Assembly: GCA_963774555.1 (NCBI GenBank)
Contig: CAVZFL010000002.1
Coordinates: 496,001-560,000 of the forward strand
Reading direction: 5' to 3'
Length of the DNA: 64,000 bases
Origin: VRUE01 sp963774555
GTDB taxonomy: Bacteria; Actinomycetota; Thermoleophilia; Solirubrobacterales; 70-9
Made by a program: the position numbers and the translations under genes. Under the pieces are notes generated by a model. It was given only the letters and a program-made list of their open reading frames with translations, made no database searches and was not told the DNA's origin. Shown here one piece after another: positions 10,445 to 19,197 of this stretch; positions within the stretch are counted from its first letter, which is position 1, and every line of letters begins with the position of its first letter.

Positions 10445-11551
10445 TCAGTTGAGCTCGATCACGCTGCGGATCCCGTCCTGGGCCTCCATCAGCTCGAAGC
10501 CGCGGTTGACTTCGTCGAGGCTGAGGCGGTGGGAGAGGAAGGGCTCGACGTCGATCTCGCCGGCCAGGTAGCGGTCGATCAGCTGCGGGACCTGGTCGCG
10601 GCCCTTGACGCCGCCGAAAGAGGAGCCGGCGACGCGGCGGCCGGTGATCAGCAGGCGGGGAACTATGTCGAGGGTCTCCCCCTTGCCGGCGACACCGGCG
10701 ATCGTGCACAGCCCCCACCCCATGCGCGCCGATTCGACCGTCTGGCGCATCACCGCAACGTTGCCGGTCGCCTCGAAGGTGTAATCGGCGCCGAAGCCGG
10801 CGGTCATCTCGAGGACCTGCTCGACCGCGTCCTCGCCGCCCTTGATCAGGTCGGTTGCACCCTGACCCCGCGCCAGCTCGAGCCGGTCGCGCGAGAGGTC
10901 GACGCAGACGATGCGCTCGGCGCCCTGCAGCCGGCAGCCGGCGACCGCGCCCAGCCCGACCATCCCCGCCCCGAAGACGACGCAGGTGCTGCCCGGTTGC
11001 ACCGAGGCGGTGTTGATCGCCGCGCCGAGGCCGGTCGAGAGGCCGCAGGCGAAGAGGCAGGCGTGCTCGAACGGCGCCTCGGGGCTCACCTTGGCCAAGG
11101 CGATCTCGGGCATCACCGTGTACTCGGCGAAGGTCGAGCAGCCCATGAAGTGGCGGATCCCGTCGCCCTCCCGTGAGATCCGCGTGCTGCCATCGGGGAG
11201 GAATCCCTTGTTCTGCTGCTCGCGGATCGCCAGACAGAGGTTGGTCCGCGGGTCGACGCAGTGGACGCACTCTCCGCACTGGGGCGAGAAGAGGGTGACG
11301 ACGTGGTCGCCCGGCGCGAGCGATGCGACGTCCGGTCCCGCCTTCTCCACCACACCCGCCCCCTCGTGGCCGAGCACGGTCGGCGCGTAGCCGGAGGGGT
11401 CGGCGCCCGACGCGGTGTAGAGGTCCGTGTGGCATACACCGCAGGCGGCGAGACGAACCAGCACCTCGCCGGCACGCGGCTCGGCGAGCTCGACCTCCTG
11501 GACCGCGAGCGGCTCGCCGAACTCCTCGAGCACGGCGGCGCGCATCTTCAT
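10445..11551 (-). CDS. Zinc-dependent alcohol dehydrogenase, class III/formaldehyde-dehydrogenase-like
   Basis: The 368-residue medium-chain dehydrogenase has catalytic zinc ligands in 'CGVCHTDLY' and 'GHEGAGVV', a four-cysteine structural zinc lobe 'CGECVHCVDPRTNLC', and a Rossmann motif 'VFGAGMVGLGAVAG' followed by Asp in 'CVDLS' (NAD preference). Overall layout resembles class III enzymes that oxidise S-hydroxymethyl thiol adducts. In an actinobacterium the thiol could be mycothiol, but substrate is inferred. The formate dehydrogenase gene ends 22 bases upstream on the same strand, so formaldehyde to formate to CO2 is the natural joint role. Starts ATG 11551 and 11545 are both possible. 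Confidence 0.85.
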   Translation of the reverse strand: MKMRAAVLEEFGEPLAVQEVELAEPRAGEVLVRLAACGVCHTDLYTASGADPSGYAPTVLGHEGAGVVEKAGPDVASLAPGDHVVTLFSPQCGECVHCVDPRTNLCLAIREQQNKGFLPDGSTRISREGDGIRHFMGCSTFAEYTVMPEIALAKVSPEAPFEHACLFACGLSTGLGAAINTASVQPGSTCVVFGAGMVGLGAVAGCRLQGAERIVCVDLSRDRLELARGQGATDLIKGGEDAVEQVLEMTAGFGADYTFEATGNVAVMRQTVESARMGWGLCTIAGVAGKGETLDIVPRLLITGRRVAGSSFGGVKGRDQVPQLIDRYLAGEIDVEPFLSHRLSLDEVNRGFELMEAQDGIRSVIELN

Positions 11552-11573
11552 CGTCGAGCGCCTTCCACCCGGC

Positions 11574-12776
11574 TCAACCGCTCTTGAAGCGGGCGGCCTC
11601 CTCCGAGCCCCCGGTGGCGTCGCCCTCGCTGTAGGAGTGCGCGCCGGCGCCGGCCAGAGTGCCGCCGTCGACGATCAGGTACTCGTCGCGGATCGGGCGC
11701 TCGTCGAACCAGCACTCGAGGATCTCGCGCGTTCCAGCCGCGTAGCGGGCCTGGGCCGAGAGGCTGGTGCCGGAGGTATGGGGCGTCATCCCGTGGTGTG
11801 GCATCGAGCGCCAGGGATGGTCCCGCGGCGCCGGCTGGGGGAACCAGACGTCGCCGGCGTAGCCCGCCAGCTGACCGCTCTCGCACGCCCGCGCCACCGC
11901 GTCGCGGTCGCAGATCTTGCCCCGCGCGGTGTTGATCAGATACGAGCCCCGCTTCATCCTGGAGAGCAGGTCCGCGTCGAACATGTTCTCGGTCTCGGGG
12001 TGCAGCGGCGCGTTGATCGTGATCACGTCGCACACCTCCACCATCGACTCGACATCGGGGTGGAAAGTCACCCCCAGCTCCTCCTCGACCTCAGGCGGCA
12101 ACCGGTGGCGATCGGTGTAGTGCAGCCCGACCTCGAACGGCTTCAACCGCCTCAGCACCGCGGAGCCGATCCGCCCCGCCGCGACGGAGCCGACCTGCAT
12201 GCCCTCCAGGTCATAGGAGCGCGAGACGCAGTCGGCGATGTTCCAGCCGCCGTCGACGACCTGCTGGTAGGAGGGGATGTAGTTGCGGACCAGGGCCAGG
12301 ATCATCATCACCACGTGCTCAGCAACGCTGATGCTGTTGGAGTAGGTCACCTCGGCGACCGTCAGGCCACGCTCGATCGCCGCCTGCAGGTCGACGTGGT
12401 CGGAGCCGATGCCGGCCGTCAGCGCCAGCTTCAGCTTGGGCGCCTTGGCGATCCGCTCGGCCGTCAGGTAGGCGGGCCAGAAGGGCTGGGAGATGACGAC
12501 CTCCGCCTCCGGCAGCTCGCGCTCGAAGACCGAGTCGGGGCCGTCCTTGTCGGAGGTGACGACGAGCCGGTGCCCGCGCCCCTCGACGAACTCGCGCAGC
12601 CCCAGCTCACCCGAAACGCTGCCGACCAGCTCTCCGGGCTCAAAACCCAGCGCCTCCGGCGTCGGCGTGCTCTGCCCGTCGTGGTAGCGCTCGATCCTCG
12701 GCACGTCATCGCGCGCGTAGGCCGGCGGATAACCGTCGACCGGATCGTCGTAGAGAACACAGAGAACGTTGGCCAT
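11574..12776 (-). CDS. fdh: NAD-dependent formate dehydrogenase
   Basis: The 400-residue D-2-hydroxyacid dehydrogenase-fold protein has formate-dehydrogenase hallmarks: 'FWPAYLTAERIAKAPKLKLA', 'TAGIGSDHVDL', 'TYSNSISVAEHVVMMIL', 'VAAGRIGSAVLRRLKPF', the NAD-specific acid in 'HYTDRHRLP', 'INTARGKICDRDAV', and catalytic Gln/His in 'GDVWFPQPAPRDHPWR' and 'TPHTSGTSLSAQARYAAG'. It oxidises formate to CO2 with NADH formation. The start at 12776 was chosen because AGAAGGTGG lies about 10 bases before it; the frame stays open 39 bases further. It is divergent from DUF2855 across 38 bases and followed by the dehydrogenase gene. Confidence 0.92.
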   Translation of the reverse strand: MANVLCVLYDDPVDGYPPAYARDDVPRIERYHDGQSTPTPEALGFEPGELVGSVSGELGLREFVEGRGHRLVVTSDKDGPDSVFERELPEAEVVISQPFWPAYLTAERIAKAPKLKLALTAGIGSDHVDLQAAIERGLTVAEVTYSNSISVAEHVVMMILALVRNYIPSYQQVVDGGWNIADCVSRSYDLEGMQVGSVAAGRIGSAVLRRLKPFEVGLHYTDRHRLPPEVEEELGVTFHPDVESMVEVCDVITINAPLHPETENMFDADLLSRMKRGSYLINTARGKICDRDAVARACESGQLAGYAGDVWFPQPAPRDHPWRSMPHHGMTPHTSGTSLSAQARYAAGTREILECWFDERPIRDEYLIVDGGTLAGAGAHSYSEGDATGGSEEAARFKSG

Positions 12777-12814
12777 CGACCAAACCACCTTCTCACATGA
12801 GAGCATGGAGGCCA

Positions 12815-13888
12815 ATGAGCGACTTCCTGGTCAAGCGCGACGACCTGCGCGAGTGCCGAATTGCCGATTCCGAGCCGCCGGCGGTCGGTCCCGGGCAGGC
12901 GCTGCTGCGGGTCGAGCGCTTCGGCCTCACCGCCAACAACGTCACCTACGCGGTGATGGGCGAGGCGATGTCCTACTGGGACTTCTTCCCCGCCGAGGAC
13001 GGCTGGGGGCGGGTGCCGATGTGGGGCTTCGCCGAGGTCGAGCGCAGCGAGGTCGACGGCGTCGAGGTGGGCACGCGCGTCTACGGGTACCTCCCACCTT
13101 CGTCCCACCTCCTGGTAACGCCGACAAGCGTCAACGAGCAGGGCTTCACCGACGGCTCGCCGCACAAAGCGGCGCTGCCCTCTGCCTACCACCGCTACCT
13201 GGCGAGCGAGCACGACCCCTTCTACGGCGTCGACACCGAGGAGATCCAGATGCTGCTGCGGCCGCTCTTCTTCACCTCCTTCCTGATCGACGACCAGCTC
13301 GCCGACGAGGGATTGACCGATCGCGGCCCGATCCTGATCTCCAGCGCCTCGAGCAAGACCGCGATCGCCGCCGCCTTCCTGCTCGCCCGCCGCGACGGGG
13401 TCGAGCTTGTCGGCCTCACCTCGCCGGGCAATCGCGAGTTCGTCGAGGGCCTCGGCGTCTACGGGCGAACCGCGAGCTACGACGAGATCGACTCGCTGGA
13501 GGCCGGCCCCGCCACCTACGTCGACATCGCCGGCGACGGTGCCGTGCGCCTGGCCGTCCACACCCACTTCGGCGACGAGCTCCTCCACAGCATGGCCGTG
13601 GGCATCACCCACTGGGAGGATCTCGGCGCCGGCGCAGGCGACCTGCCGGGACCAACGCCGGCCTTCTTCTTCGCCCCCGACCGCGTGGTCAAGCGCTCCG
13701 CCGACTGGGGTCCCGCCGAGCTCGAGCAGCGCGTCGCCGCGGCCTGGCACCCCTTCTGCGAGTGGACCGCCGGCTGGCTCGAGACGATCCCCGGCCAGGG
13801 CTTCGACGGCCTCAAGAGCGCCTACCTCGACGTTCTCGAGAGCCGCGTTCCGCCGAAGAGCGCCCACGTGATCTCGCTCGCCGGCTAG
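12815..13888 (+). CDS. DUF2855 family protein
   Basis: The 357-residue cytoplasmic protein belongs to DUF2855, a poorly characterised family distantly related to medium-chain dehydrogenases. An N-terminal GroES-like part ('GQALLRVERFGLTANNVTYA', 'WGFAEVERSEVDGVEVGTRV') and a Rossmann-like segment ('ILISSASSKTAIAAAFLLAR') are visible, but no zinc ligands. The start at ATG 12815 follows GGAGG closely; an in-frame ATG at 12797 is less favoured. It is divergently transcribed from formate dehydrogenase with a shared 38-base promoter region, hinting at co-regulation, possibly as an accessory in C1 or aldehyde metabolism. That link is inference. Confidence 0.8.
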   Translation: MSDFLVKRDDLRECRIADSEPPAVGPGQALLRVERFGLTANNVTYAVMGEAMSYWDFFPAEDGWGRVPMWGFAEVERSEVDGVEVGTRVYGYLPPSSHLLVTPTSVNEQGFTDGSPHKAALPSAYHRYLASEHDPFYGVDTEEIQMLLRPLFFTSFLIDDQLADEGLTDRGPILISSASSKTAIAAAFLLARRDGVELVGLTSPGNREFVEGLGVYGRTASYDEIDSLEAGPATYVDIAGDGAVRLAVHTHFGDELLHSMAVGITHWEDLGAGAGDLPGPTPAFFFAPDRVVKRSADWGPAELEQRVAAAWHPFCEWTAGWLETIPGQGFDGLKSAYLDVLESRVPPKSAHVISLAG

Positions 13889-13908
13889 CCAGCCCGCAAG
13901 GACCGCAG

Positions 13909-15150
13909 TCATCGGGCCTTGGCCGTGAGCGGTTCGCCCGCCACCAAACCCTCGAGCGCGGCGGCTGCGGCCTCGGCACCACCGGCCTGCGCAAACGCGT
14001 CGCGGATCCGTTCGGCACCGGCACGGCACTCGATCGCCTGCTCGACCGCGGCGTGCAGCCGGTCGGGACGAAGTCGTTTGGGGCGCAGGATCGTCCCCCC
14101 ACCGCAGTGCTCGACCCGCCGGGCAACCTCGAATTGGTCGCGCATGAAGGGCACCGCGCAGACCGGCACGCCGGCGGCAAGCGCCTTCTGGGTGGTGCCC
14201 ATGCCGCCGTGGGAGATAACCGCGGCGGCGCGGCGCAGGATCGGGCCGTGCGGGAGGAAGCGCTCGACCCTGGCGTTGGCCGGCACCTCGAAGTCGCCGG
14301 GATCGTGGGCGGAGCTGGTCGCGATCACGGCATAGGGCCGCCCGGCGAAGGCCTCCAGCGCACACCGGATCAGCTCCGCGTCGTCCTGGAACTCGGTCGA
14401 TGCCGTCACCAGCACGATCGGACGCTCCTCGCCGGCCAGCCACTCGGGCTCGGCAGCCGGCGGCTCCCAGAGGGCGGGGCCGACCAACCGCACGTTGGGC
14501 GGCATCTCGCGCGCATATTCGAAGGGCGGCGCCGAGAACTGGATTAGCAGCGGAGCGAGGAGCAGGAGCTCGTTGATGCTGTCGAGCGGCGGCAGGCCAA
14601 GACCGGCGCGGTGGGCATTCGCACTGCCCAGGATCGGGCGAAAGACAAGCTCCTTGAACCTCTCCAATCCGGCGTCGCGCAGGCGCGCGAGCGGGCTGTC
14701 CGACGGTGCGAAGCCCGGGCCGAAGCTGGGGACGCCGCGAGCCGGCAGCGGGTGTGGGTAGGGCATGAATTGAGCCCACGGCAACCCGGAGGCCTCGGCC
14801 GCCGCCCCGGCGCCCGCCGAGTTGGTGTCGACCCAGACCAGGTCCGGGCGCTCGGACTCGATCGCGGCCTGCATGTCGGGGATCTCGTAATACGCCCGTC
14901 GGTCCATCGTCCGGCACGCCGACAGAAGGGCGCCGATCGGCGTACGCGCCTTCCAGTCCTCGAGCGGTATCGCCTCGATCCGCGGGTCGATTGGCGCGGC
15001 GGCGAGGCCGAGCCGCTCGATCGCCTCGACGCTCGCGGCGCCGGTGCGGACGGTGACCTCGTGGCCCCGATCGCGCAGAGCGAGCGCCGAAGCCATCGGT
15101 GGAAAGGCATGCCCCTCGCCGGGGCAGGTGTAGGCGAGCACTTTTGCCAC
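13909..15150 (-). CDS. MGT-type (family 1) glycosyltransferase
   Basis: The 413-residue GT-B enzyme of the macrolide/UDP-glycosyltransferase type opens with 'LAYTCPGEGHAFPPMASALA' and has the nucleotide-sugar-binding C-terminal motif 'VISHGGMGTTQKALAAG' and 'VPFMRDQFEVARRVE'. It transfers a sugar to a small hydrophobic acceptor. The start is GTG 15150, which overlaps by one base the stop codon of the upstream TetR gene (TAGTG), so the pair is a tight operon. Drug, flavonoid or polyketide inactivation under TetR control is the likely use. The acceptor is unknown. Confidence 0.85.
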   Translation of the reverse strand: MAKVLAYTCPGEGHAFPPMASALALRDRGHEVTVRTGAASVEAIERLGLAAAPIDPRIEAIPLEDWKARTPIGALLSACRTMDRRAYYEIPDMQAAIESERPDLVWVDTNSAGAGAAAEASGLPWAQFMPYPHPLPARGVPSFGPGFAPSDSPLARLRDAGLERFKELVFRPILGSANAHRAGLGLPPLDSINELLLLAPLLIQFSAPPFEYAREMPPNVRLVGPALWEPPAAEPEWLAGEERPIVLVTASTEFQDDAELIRCALEAFAGRPYAVIATSSAHDPGDFEVPANARVERFLPHGPILRRAAAVISHGGMGTTQKALAAGVPVCAVPFMRDQFEVARRVEHCGGGTILRPKRLRPDRLHAAVEQAIECRAGAERIRDAFAQAGGAEAAAAALEGLVAGEPLTAKAR

Positions 15151-15758
15151 TAGCTGCCCCCGGTCAGAGCGTCGATCATCCCGACGATCGCCGCTTCGGC
15201 CTGGCGGCGCGACAACCCCATGTCGCGCCTCATCAGCCTGCGGCAGGGAACCACATCGGTGATGACGGCCAGTTGGATGACGAGCCGCTCCCGGCGGGCG
15301 CCCCGCGGCGACCGCAGGTCCGGCTCGAAGACCTGTTCGACCCACTGCCGGTGAAATTTCCGCCCTTCGTCGGTCATTGCCCGCACGGCCGGGAAGCGAT
15401 CCTCCTCGGCGAGGAGGTGGAGGATGCGGTCGCCGGCCGCCTCGTAGTGGTCGAACAAGATGCGAACCGCGCCGGCGTGATCGCCAATCGGAGCCTCTCG
15501 GCGCAGGGCGATCATGCGACCGCCCCAGTCTTCGAGCGCTGCCGCGAACAGATCCTCCTTGCGGCCGAAATGCGAGATCAGGGTGGGAACGGTCACCCCA
15601 GCCGCCGCGGCTATTTCGGCCAGCGTCACCTCGTCGAAAGCGCGGGAGAGGAACTGCTCCAGCGCCACCCCGCGGATGCGCTGCGCCGTCTCCTCCGCCC
15701 GCCGCGCCCGCGCGCCCATCCGGTACTGCCGTTTCGGTGTACTTGCCGCCTTCGTCAT
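15150..15758 (-). CDS. TetR-family transcriptional regulator
   Basis: The 202-residue protein has an N-terminal TetR helix-turn-helix: 'RIRGVALEQFLSRAFDEVTL' followed by 'AEIAAAAGVTVPTLISHFGRKEDLF'. The C-terminal ligand-binding helices are diverged. It is translationally coupled to the glycosyltransferase and would sense that enzyme's substrate. The upstream intergenic stretch (15759-15855) is unusually AT-rich and contains TGACTTATA and TGACTATA, a near direct repeat that may be its operator. The ATG at 15758 is the first start in frame. Confidence 0.85.
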   Translation of the reverse strand: MTKAASTPKRQYRMGARARRAEETAQRIRGVALEQFLSRAFDEVTLAEIAAAAGVTVPTLISHFGRKEDLFAAALEDWGGRMIALRREAPIGDHAGAVRILFDHYEAAGDRILHLLAEEDRFPAVRAMTDEGRKFHRQWVEQVFEPDLRSPRGARRERLVIQLAVITDVVPCRRLMRRDMGLSRRQAEAAIVGMIDALTGGS

Positions 15759-15855
15759 TTGACTTATATATGACTATAGCGAATATGAAGGAAGCTCGTG
15801 TAACCGATATGTGTACTCCTTGACATTCATTGATTGATTTGAAAGCTTGTCGCCC
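15759..15855. promoter_or_regulatory. AT-rich divergent promoter region (tetR / patatin)
   Basis: The gap between the divergent starts is strikingly AT-rich for this genome. It contains near-repeats TGACTTATA and TGACTATA close to the tetR start. On the plus strand there is a consensus -35 TTGACA (about 15821) but no convincing -10 before the patatin ATG. Promoter roles are inferred. Confidence 0.4.
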
Positions 15856-16815
15856 ATGCAAGCGGACGGCGTGTTCTCCGGCGGTGGCATCAAGGGCCTC
15901 GCATTTGCCGGCGGCCTGCAGGCGGCGGCCGATGCCGGATACGACGACTGGGTTCGCCTCGCCGGTACCTCCGCGGGGGCGATCACGGCGATGGCGCTCG
16001 CCGTCGGCTACAGCGCCCAGGGCCTGAGCGAACAGCTCAACAACTTCGACTTCAACGAGATCGCCGACTACGGCCCGGCCGGCAAGGCCCAGATCCCGCT
16101 GAACCTCATGTACGACATGGGGGTCACCAAAGGCAAAGCACTGCACGCCTGGATCGAAAAACTCCTGGCCGAGGCACCGGTGAAAGCGACGAAGTTCGGC
16201 GATCTCGAAGAGGGCAAGCTGCAGGTCGTCGGGGTCGACCTGGCGCACTCGCGTATGGTCGTCTTCCCCGAGGACGTCGTCCACTACGTCGACGACGACG
16301 GCAAACCGCTGGTGCCGAGCGAGTTCCCGATCGCCGACGCGGTCCGGATCAGCGCCGGCTTCCCCTACTTCTTCCCGCCGCTGAAGCTGCGCGATGCCCT
16401 GACCGGGAAAGACGGTGTCCTCGTCGACGGCGGCGTCGCCAGCGCCTTCCCGATCTTCCTCTTCGACAAAGCCGAACCGAAACACCCCACCTGGGGCTTC
16501 CGGCTGTTCGGCGGCAACCCACCCGAGAAACCGCCGTTCACGGAGATCGACGGGCTCGACTGGCCGATCGAGATGCTGAAGGCGATCGTCGACACCTCGA
16601 TGAACGCGCTCGACAAGCTCGAGATGAAGGCTTTCGCCCCGCGGACGATCTCGATCCCCACCGGCAACATCGAAACGCTCGACTTCACCCTCGACGCAAA
16701 AGAGAAGAAAGAACTCTACGACTTCGGCTACGACGCCTCCAAGGCCTTCTTCGACAAGAAGCCCAAGGGGATCAACACCTTCGGCGCCGTTCCCGTCACC
16801 ACCCCCGGCCCGTAG
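15856..16815 (+). CDS. Patatin-like phospholipase
   Basis: The 319-residue protein has a complete patatin Ser-Asp dyad: oxyanion glycines 'GVFSGGGIKGLAFAG', nucleophile in 'LAGTSAGAITAMAL' and catalytic Asp in 'VLVDGGVASAFP'. It hydrolyses acyl chains of phospholipids or other lipids. No signal peptide or membrane segment is visible, so it is probably cytoplasmic or membrane-peripheral. The ATG at 15856 is preferred over an upstream TTG at 15847. It is divergent from the TetR-glycosyltransferase operon and has no other obvious partner. Confidence 0.88.
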   Translation: MQADGVFSGGGIKGLAFAGGLQAAADAGYDDWVRLAGTSAGAITAMALAVGYSAQGLSEQLNNFDFNEIADYGPAGKAQIPLNLMYDMGVTKGKALHAWIEKLLAEAPVKATKFGDLEEGKLQVVGVDLAHSRMVVFPEDVVHYVDDDGKPLVPSEFPIADAVRISAGFPYFFPPLKLRDALTGKDGVLVDGGVASAFPIFLFDKAEPKHPTWGFRLFGGNPPEKPPFTEIDGLDWPIEMLKAIVDTSMNALDKLEMKAFAPRTISIPTGNIETLDFTLDAKEKKELYDFGYDASKAFFDKKPKGINTFGAVPVTTPGP

Positions 16816-16894
16816 GCCGTAGGTAGTACTCCGCTCTCGGTTCGGGACTTTCAACGGATGCGAAGGCGGTTCTCGCCGGGGCAGGATAGGCCCC

Positions 16895-18280
16895 ATGTTC
16901 AACCGGCGCGCAGCTTTCATACCCACCTTTCTGCTGGCGCTGCTGGGACTGCTTGGGGCAAGCGCTCTAACGGTGGCCAGCCCCACGACTGGACCGCGCG
17001 GGCCACAGGGGGAGCGGGGGCCGCGTGGACCTCAGGGCCCACAGGGGAAGCGGGGGCCGAAGGGGCCGCGCGGGCCGAGGGGGTCTCGCGGGACACGCGG
17101 ACCACAGGGACCCCATGGTGCGCGTGGGCCACGTGGATTTCGCGGCGGACCGCGCGGACCGAGGGGATCGCGAGGACCAATGGGTCCGGCGGGCCCGGCC
17201 ATCGGCGCAGCCGGCGGCGCCCTCGCGGGCAGCTACCCCAACCCGACCCTGAACGTCACCCCTTGCGCCCCCTGGCAGGCGCTGACGGCCACCTCCTTCG
17301 GCGCGGGCTCCGTGCCGACATGCAAGCTAGGGGTCTACGACACGATCGGCGGCAACCTCGCCGTCGGCACCGGCCTCAGCGGCAATCCATTCCCGGCGCT
17401 CGCAGCCGGCACGCTCTACAACCACGCCTTCGGGGATCAGGCGCTGCTGTCCAACACCACCGGCTCTTCCAACACGGCGGTCGGTTTCGTCGCGCTGCAC
17501 CAGAACACCTCCGGCAACGCCAACTCCGCGCTCGGTGTCTGCGCGCTCAGCTTCAACACCACCGGCTCCGACAACTCGGCGGTCGGGAACTGCGCCATGC
17601 GCGGCGCCGATCCGGGCAGCATGACCGGCTCCGAAAACTCGGCCCTCGGCTCGACCACGATGATCCACAACAGCAGCGGCTCCAACAACACCGCGCTCGG
17701 CTACCGGGCGCTGTTCGCCAATACCAGCGGTCAGGACAACGTGGCCGTGGGCAACCGGGCGGGGGAAAACCTGACAACCGGCGTCAAAAACATCGACATC
17801 GGGAGCAACGTCGGCGGCCTTGCCGGCGAGTCCTCGACGATCCGGATCGGCAACCCCGGCTCCCAAACGCGTGCCTTCATCGTCGGCATTTCCGGCGTCA
17901 CCACGGGGGGCGTCGCCAGCCCAGTGCTGATCGATGCCAACGACCAGCTCGGCACGACGTCCTCCTCGCGCCGCTTCAAGCGCGACATCCACCCGCTCGC
18001 CCCGGCCAGCCGCAGGCTGATGAAGCTCCACCCGATCTCCTTCCGCTACAAGCGCAGCTACGTCCACGGCCCGAGCGCGCTCCAGTTCGGCCTGCTGGCC
18101 GAGCAGGTGGCAAGGGTCTACCCCAACCTTGTGGTCCACGGCCGGGACGGGAAGCCCAGCGCAATCGCCTACCAGGAGTTGCCGGCACTGCTGCTGGCGC
18201 AGGCGCAGCACCAGCAGGCCCAGATCGACCGGCTCCGCAGCAAGGTCAACTGGCTGATGCGACGGGCGCGGCGGCCCTGA
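16895..18280 (+). CDS. Secreted collagen-like protein with hep/Hag-type repeats and C-terminal S74 chaperone domain
   Basis: The 461-residue protein starts with a signal peptide ('FIPTFLLALLGLLGASALTVA'). About 22 collagen Gly-X-Y triplets follow (residues about 33-102, rich in Pro and Arg, one interruption near 85), then a linker 'GGALAGSYPNPTLN'. Tandem head-like repeats come next ('GSSNTAVGFVALHQNTSGNA', 'GSDNSAVGNCA', 'GSNNTALGYRALFANTSGQD'), of the kind found in trimeric adhesins and phage fibres. It ends in a peptidase_S74 intramolecular chaperone domain with the Ser-Lys dyad spacing in 'SSRRFKRDI' and 'FGLLAEQVARVYPNLV'. Trimerisation and self-cleavage of the chaperone are expected from the family. 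The frame is intact and the gene stands alone. Confidence 0.88.
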   Translation: MFNRRAAFIPTFLLALLGLLGASALTVASPTTGPRGPQGERGPRGPQGPQGKRGPKGPRGPRGSRGTRGPQGPHGARGPRGFRGGPRGPRGSRGPMGPAGPAIGAAGGALAGSYPNPTLNVTPCAPWQALTATSFGAGSVPTCKLGVYDTIGGNLAVGTGLSGNPFPALAAGTLYNHAFGDQALLSNTTGSSNTAVGFVALHQNTSGNANSALGVCALSFNTTGSDNSAVGNCAMRGADPGSMTGSENSALGSTTMIHNSSGSNNTALGYRALFANTSGQDNVAVGNRAGENLTTGVKNIDIGSNVGGLAGESSTIRIGNPGSQTRAFIVGISGVTTGGVASPVLIDANDQLGTTSSSRRFKRDIHPLAPASRRLMKLHPISFRYKRSYVHGPSALQFGLLAEQVARVYPNLVVHGRDGKPSAIAYQELPALLLAQAQHQQAQIDRLRSKVNWLMRRARRP

Positions 18281-18396
18281 CTGCCAGGTGCCCCACGAGT
18301 CACTCCCATCGCATGCCAACGTCTCAGTAGTCCTCCGCCCAGGGCGGCGGCCGATCACGGATGTTCGCTGCTCACCTACGTGGGAACTTCCACAGC

Positions 18397-19197
18397 ATGA
18401 GCACGACAATCGCCGCACCGCGGAGCACGCCTCTTTCCGAGTTGATCGACCTCAGTGATCGCACCGCGATCGTCACCGGCGGAGCGATGGGGATCGGGCT
18501 TGGCATCGCCCGCCGCCTGCATGAGGCGGGCGCGAGCGTCGTGATCGCCGACCTGGACGCTGTCGCGGCCGAGGACGCGGTTGAAGCTCTGGATGTCCAG
18601 CGGGCCGACAGCGCTCTCGCGGTGCGCTGCGACGTCAGCGATTCCGAGAACGTCGAGGGCACGCTGCGTGCCACGGTCGAGAGGTTCGGCGACGTCGACA
18701 TCCTCGTCAACAACGCCGGGATCTTCCCGATGCTGCCCTTGGGCGAGCTCGACGTCGAGACCTTCCGCCGCGTCCTCGACGTCAATCTGACCGGCCTGTT
18801 TCTCTGCACGAAGGCCGTCTCGGCGCGCATGATCGCCCACGGCAAAGGCGGCCGGATCGTCAACATCACCTCGATCGACGCCCTGCACCCGTCGATGGTC
18901 GGCCTGGCCCATTACGACGCGTCCAAGCACGGCGCCTGGGGCTTCACCAAGAACGTCGCGCTGGAGCTTGCGCCACATGGCATCTGGGTCAACGCCATCG
19001 CTCCGGGCGGGATCAAGACGCCGGGTGTTGGCGACATCGACGAGGCGGGTCTTAAAGGCTTCGAGGCGATGATCCCGATGCAGCGGATGGGCGACCCCGA
19101 CGAGATCGGCCGGGCGGCCCTGTTCCTCGCCTCCGACCTCTCCAGCTACATGACCGGCGCCCAGATCGTCGTCGACGGCGGGCGACTGCTGGCCTAG
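18397..19197 (+). CDS. Short-chain dehydrogenase/reductase
   Basis: The 266-residue classical SDR has cofactor motif 'TGGAMGIGLGIARRLHEAG', Asp in 'VVIADLDA' (NAD preference), 'NNAGIFP', and the catalytic Tyr-Lys in 'HYDASKHGAW'. The C-terminus 'SSYMTGAQIVVDGGRLLA' is typical. ATG 18397 is chosen by length and alignment of the N-terminus; an upstream in-frame ATG at 18361 lacks support. It converges with and slightly overlaps the wax-ester synthase gene. The substrate is unknown. Confidence 0.85.
   Translation: MSTTIAAPRSTPLSELIDLSDRTAIVTGGAMGIGLGIARRLHEAGASVVIADLDAVAAEDAVEALDVQRADSALAVRCDVSDSENVEGTLRATVERFGDVDILVNNAGIFPMLPLGELDVETFRRVLDVNLTGLFLCTKAVSARMIAHGKGGRIVNITSIDALHPSMVGLAHYDASKHGAWGFTKNVALELAPHGIWVNAIAPGGIKTPGVGDIDEAGLKGFEAMIPMQRMGDPDEIGRAALFLASDLSSYMTGAQIVVDGGRLLA

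Noticed and set aside
15151..16986. Upstream extension of the glycosyltransferase frame to about 1025 residues
   Set aside because: It runs antisense to patatin and through the TetR gene in another frame; such shadow frames are expected in high-G+C DNA.
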